Shown here piece after piece: positions 6,039 through 8,645 of a stretch of DNA of 8,645 bases. The DNA is taken from the NCBI GenBank assembly GCA_002336475.1, contig DDCX01000086.1, positions 1-8,645 of the forward strand, written 5' to 3'. Source of the stretch: Flavobacteriales bacterium UBA1995. GTDB taxonomy: Bacteria > Bacteroidota > Bacteroidia > Flavobacteriales_D > Sanyastnellaceae. Within the stretch, counting starts at the first letter, position 1. The number at the start of each line of letters is the position of its first letter. Below the pieces are notes generated by a model, which saw only the letters and a program-made list of their open reading frames with translations, did not search any database and was not told the origin of the DNA. Made by a program: the position numbers and the translations under genes.

Positions 6039-6818
6039 TCACGCTAAATCCTTATAACTCGCCAATGACCAGCCTGACTTCAACGTTTTCAAAAACCCTT
6101 CAGCCAACCAATCTGCCTCTTTTATGTATTCACTGTTCCCCAAGTCACCAGGATGACACATCAATTCAATCGTTTTCAGCCCTGTAAAAACACCATCACC
6201 CTCCTCCAAACATCTTCTGAAGTCCCAAACACTACAAAAACCATCTGTAAGTTTCATTCCCATCATTCTAGAAGTGAGAGTCCATAGGCTCTTTCCGGCA
6301 TATTTCAACTTTGACTTGGCACCCACCAGCTCATCCATTGGAACGATGTTCCGTGTATTGCGAACCCAAGGAATGCCTGTTTCTCTCGACACCCTCCTCA
6401 AAGCAGGAAGTGCGGAAGGCCAAGTATGGACATGATGATGTGAGTCTAAGTGGTCGATGGAAATGCCCATGCCCTGCACAAGTTTTATCTGTGCCATCCA
6501 TTCCTTGGCCAGCACATCAGACAGCCCAAATCTGTTGTGATCCCTGAAATTTGAAGCAAATGATCCCGACACGTCGCACAATACGCTTTCACGCATTGCG
6601 GGCGTCAATGCCCGAAAGTTTGTAGCATTCAAATGGACACCCAATCCCAAGTTCGGGTTTCTATCGTGGAGATCCTTTATCTCGTGAATGGCTCCACCAT
6701 TGGCCATGATTGTCGCGCTACTCAGGACCCCCTTTTGATGCAGCACCTCGACTTGGGCATTGACTTGACTGTTGAGACCCAAATCATCAGCATTGGTTAT
6801 GATCAAAAGCTCACCCAT
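6039..6818 (-). CDS. ChbG/YdjC-family carbohydrate deacetylase
   Basis: 259 residues, about the usual length for the family. These metal-dependent enzymes remove N-acetyl groups from sugars, as ChbG does with diacetylchitobiose. Visible motifs are ITNADDLGL (D11, D12), GVHLN (H62), HLDSHHHVHTWP (D125, H127-H129, H131) and MCHPGD (H222, P223, G224). Together these form the expected metal site and catalytic acidic/His residues. It has no signal peptide, so it is cytoplasmic. The ATG at 6818 overlaps the end of the FkbH-like gene by 8 bp (ATGGGTGA), indicating translational coupling and a joint job. With an FkbH partner and no chitobiose genes, it more likely edits a sugar for a cell-surface glycan than degrades chitin. 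That role is inferred. The stop is followed at once by a tRNA-Ser remnant. Confidence 0.88.
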   Translation of the reverse strand: MGELLIITNADDLGLNSQVNAQVEVLHQKGVLSSATIMANGGAIHEIKDLHDRNPNLGLGVHLNATNFRALTPAMRESVLCDVSGSFASNFRDHNRFGLSDVLAKEWMAQIKLVQGMGISIDHLDSHHHVHTWPSALPALRRVSRETGIPWVRNTRNIVPMDELVGAKSKLKYAGKSLWTLTSRMMGMKLTDGFCSVWDFRRCLEEGDGVFTGLKTIELMCHPGDLGNSEYIKEADWLAEGFLKTLKSGWSLASYKDLA

Positions 6819-8607
6819 GACCCTGCTTGACGATTTCTATCACATCTGCACCTTCGAGTTTCGCGTTTAATTCAACCCGAGAAAGACCTTGATCGAAAAG
6901 AGAGGCTTGGCCCATTTCAGCAAGTTTGCCAATGATGGCATCATTCCGGTTTGTTTTGACAAGCTCTAAAATGAGGGGAAGACCTTCACTCACTTCACTT
7001 CTGAAATGAGAGAACAAACACTCCTCAACGCGTTTTTGAGCCACACGACAAGACATTACAAAATCTTTGATGACCCAAGCATCAGGCTCTCGCACAGCCC
7101 TCATATATCCTACAGTTCCATAGTCACCGTAGTCGTCACTTACGGACCATGCCCAATGCAAATCTGTTTGCAGCAAACGGTTAAAATCTTCCTTGGAATA
7201 CCGCTTTCCAGAAATATTGAACTGATTGGTCCGGTCGATCATCTCGAGGCATCGCTCGGTATGCATCGCTGGGTTCAGAAGGGTCAGTTTCATATTACAA
7301 CTGCGCAAAAAAGCATCAGCGCTGCTCCCCGCTTCAGACCGAATCTTCCTCCGCTTGGATTCAGCCAAATAACTGAGCCGTCTTTTGGCCGCTTGTTCCG
7401 TCACCGGAAAATCAAAATCGGTTTTCGCCAACAATTGACCCAACCCATTCTCCGGGAACACCCGAACCATAGGAAGTGCAGCTGAGACTTCGCGCCGTTC
7501 GAACGCATTGTCATCTATGAAAGCGAAGGTGTTCAATGAAACATTCATCGCTTCGGCAATGCGTTGAATGCTTTGACTCTTTGGTCCCCAATTGATTTCG
7601 GGGAACAACAAGAAATCAGAAAGCCCAAGCGCTTCGATTTTATCGAGTGCAATTCCAGCTTCGTTTTTACTGGCTACTGCACAAATGATTCCCCTTGCAT
7701 CCAAGGCGCGAATAAAGTCCACTGATTCCTGACGGACTGTGACTCCTTCTGGACCGTCATCTCCAATGACACCTTCCCAAAGCGTATTGTCAAGATCAAA
7801 AACGACGCACTTAATCTTGGGTAAAACCTCAGACTGCTGCCGCTCCTTTTCAATGAGAAGCTTTGCCGCAGAATGCCGGTCTTTCCAACGCACCAAGTGC
7901 AATGCAGAAATGAGCAATGACACTTCGTTGTCCATGTTATTGGACAACCTTAAAAGCCCTTCTCCAGGCTTCTCTGGCCATTGTTCACGGTCAATAAAAG
8001 TCCGGTTCCAACCTGACTGTAATTCCAAAGCGTGCCTTAAAACTGTGCCTGCAGTGCCGATCAATTCCAGAGTAAAACTGGCCCGCGCTTCAGAGTAGAT
8101 TTCCATGTAGAAGCCATCAAAATACTGATGACTGTCAGCACCAGCCCATTTCGGAAACACCTTTTGATGATAAGCATATTGAGCACCCTGAACTTTTCTG
8201 TAGCGGTCCACAGACGTCAATAGATTGGCCACTCCCTTTGCCAATTGCTCAGAACGGTTCAGCCTTTTCCCCAACCTCAACATCTCCTGAACAGGGTACA
8301 AACGGGGAAACTCGGGCCATTTGGTCTCCAATTTAGCCCACCGTCTAAATCGAATTTCATGGGAAAGCCCCTCCAAGCCTGTTGAAGCGTCGCTTGGGAC
8401 AATGCCCTCAACAAACCTGGCGCACTTGAGGTCAGCCCTCGCTTCAAAAAGCTTGCAACTCGCGTAACAATCCGGTGGGGCGCATTCAACGCAGTGCTCC
8501 TCCCACATGTGAAGCGCAACCGCCTCAACGTGATCCAATAAATTCACCCATGGCTTAGCAGGGGGTGAGAGGCGCGATACACTGCTTGCCCACGCTTGTT
8601 GAAACAT
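6811..8607 (-). CDS. FkbH-like HAD-IIIC protein with Cys-rich N-terminal extension
   Basis: 598 residues. About 264-398 is a HAD domain of the FkbH/IIIC type: VVFDLDNTLWEGVIGDDG (nucleophile D271, D273), S313 in AVASKNE, K343 in GPKSQS and D365-D366 in FIDDN. A GNAT-like part follows (about 405-560) with RTNQFNISGKRY and DDYGDYGTVGY. Characterised FkbH proteins dephosphorylate 1,3-bisphosphoglycerate and load the glyceryl group onto a carrier protein. The first 260 residues are unusual: a cluster H38-C39-x2-C42-x4-C47-x3-C51-x10-C62 that could bind metal, then a region (about 160-242) that looks like a beta-sandwich. No carrier protein is visible nearby. An in-frame stop 15 nt upstream limits the start to this ATG or a later one, such as M34. 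Only 16 bp separate it from the tRNA end, leaving little room for a promoter. Confidence 0.82.
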   Translation of the reverse strand: MFQQAWASSVSRLSPPAKPWVNLLDHVEAVALHMWEEHCVECAPPDCYASCKLFEARADLKCARFVEGIVPSDASTGLEGLSHEIRFRRWAKLETKWPEFPRLYPVQEMLRLGKRLNRSEQLAKGVANLLTSVDRYRKVQGAQYAYHQKVFPKWAGADSHQYFDGFYMEIYSEARASFTLELIGTAGTVLRHALELQSGWNRTFIDREQWPEKPGEGLLRLSNNMDNEVSLLISALHLVRWKDRHSAAKLLIEKERQQSEVLPKIKCVVFDLDNTLWEGVIGDDGPEGVTVRQESVDFIRALDARGIICAVASKNEAGIALDKIEALGLSDFLLFPEINWGPKSQSIQRIAEAMNVSLNTFAFIDDNAFERREVSAALPMVRVFPENGLGQLLAKTDFDFPVTEQAAKRRLSYLAESKRRKIRSEAGSSADAFLRSCNMKLTLLNPAMHTERCLEMIDRTNQFNISGKRYSKEDFNRLLQTDLHWAWSVSDDYGDYGTVGYMRAVREPDAWVIKDFVMSCRVAQKRVEECLFSHFRSEVSEGLPLILELVKTNRNDAIIGKLAEMGQASLFDQGLSRVELNAKLEGADVIEIVKQGHG

Positions 8608-8623
8608 AGGGCTTTGAATTTAG

Positions 8624-8645
8624 CGGAGAGAGAGGGATTCGAACC
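8624..8645 (-). tRNA. 3' end of tRNA-Ser (partial, runs off right edge)
   Basis: The last 22 nt of a tRNA gene are visible on the minus strand: T-stem end GG, T-loop TTCGAAT (8643-8637), T-stem CCCTC (8636-8632), acceptor strand TCTCTCC (8631-8625) and discriminator G (8624). CTAAA follows, so CCA is not encoded. G73 with a CTCTCC acceptor suggests serine, but the anticodon is outside the window, so the isoacceptor cannot be named. Unlike the remnant at 5982, the T-loop is intact. Confidence 0.75.

Larger units (their letters stand above)
5982..8623. mobile_element. Possible small tRNA-Ser-bracketed cargo insertion (FkbH-YdjC cassette)
   Basis: Two same-direction tRNA-Ser-like 3' ends flank exactly two genes. 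From GGTT to CTAA they align with one deleted base and two substitutions. The first gene starts 16 bp after the right tRNA end, and the second stops within a few bases of the left remnant. No integrase, transposase or inverted end is seen, so this could be a relic, a passively mobilised cassette, or tandem tRNA genes with a later insertion. The limits are the tRNA ends and are approximate. Confidence 0.4.

Noticed and set aside
5982..6070. A complete functional tRNA-Ser after the deacetylase gene
   Set aside because: No GGAGAAG 5' acceptor strand or D-arm is present, the T-loop lacks a conserved C, and the upstream bases are the coding end of the deacetylase gene.
7006..7485. A 159-codon plus-strand open frame antisense to the FkbH-like gene
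   Set aside because: It lies wholly inside the well-supported FkbH reading frame and shows no motif of its own.
1..8645. CRISPR array, insertion sequence, toxin-antitoxin or phage genes
   Set aside because: I saw no regularly spaced repeats, no transposase or integrase motifs, no terminal inverted repeats, and no small gene pair of that kind.

Overview
The window looks like a Bacteroidota chromosome, probably a marine Flavobacteriales-type lineage. The clues are two Sec-secreted, multidomain hydrolases with Cys-rich linkers of the GCTD...AxNY...DGSC type, short dockerin-like C-termini, the absence of strong Shine-Dalgarno sites, and a tRNA gene with no encoded CCA. Every gene I can support lies on the minus strand, so transcription runs from right to left.

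From the right edge: the 3' end of a tRNA-Ser-like gene enters at 8624-8645. Only 16 bp downstream begins a two-gene unit, an FkbH-like HAD-IIIC protein with an unusual Cys-rich N-terminus (6811-8607) overlapping by 8 bp a ChbG/YdjC-type carbohydrate deacetylase (6039-6818). Immediately after the deacetylase stop lies a second, damaged 3' half of a tRNA-Ser-like gene (5982 to about 6036), followed by a strong hairpin terminator (5945-5971). The pair is therefore bracketed by two same-direction tRNA-Ser 3' ends, as expected for a small cargo insertion at a tRNA, although no integrase is visible.

Next comes a regulatory-looking leader (5826-5944) with a near-perfect 17-bp inverted repeat, two hairpins and a 5-codon ORF overlapping the start of alanine dehydrogenase (4737-5825). 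Close behind follow a secreted type I phosphodiesterase/alkaline-phosphatase-like protein with a LamG-like domain (2995-4698), a secreted GH16 beta-glucanase, probably a laminarinase (842-2953), and a PmtA-like methyltransferase (248-808). Gaps of 38 (or 8), 41 and 33 bp are compatible with one transcript. A possible terminator (166-211) closes this group, and a further gene for a secreted protein begins at 88 and runs off the left edge.

The two secreted enzymes share the same short C-terminal CP-NGDG-D-L-FG-C module and suggest extracellular polymer degradation. No SusC/SusD pair is present, so this is not a canonical polysaccharide utilization locus. The most interesting structure is the tRNA-Ser-bracketed FkbH-YdjC cassette, which I read as an inserted glycan-decoration module; this is inference.
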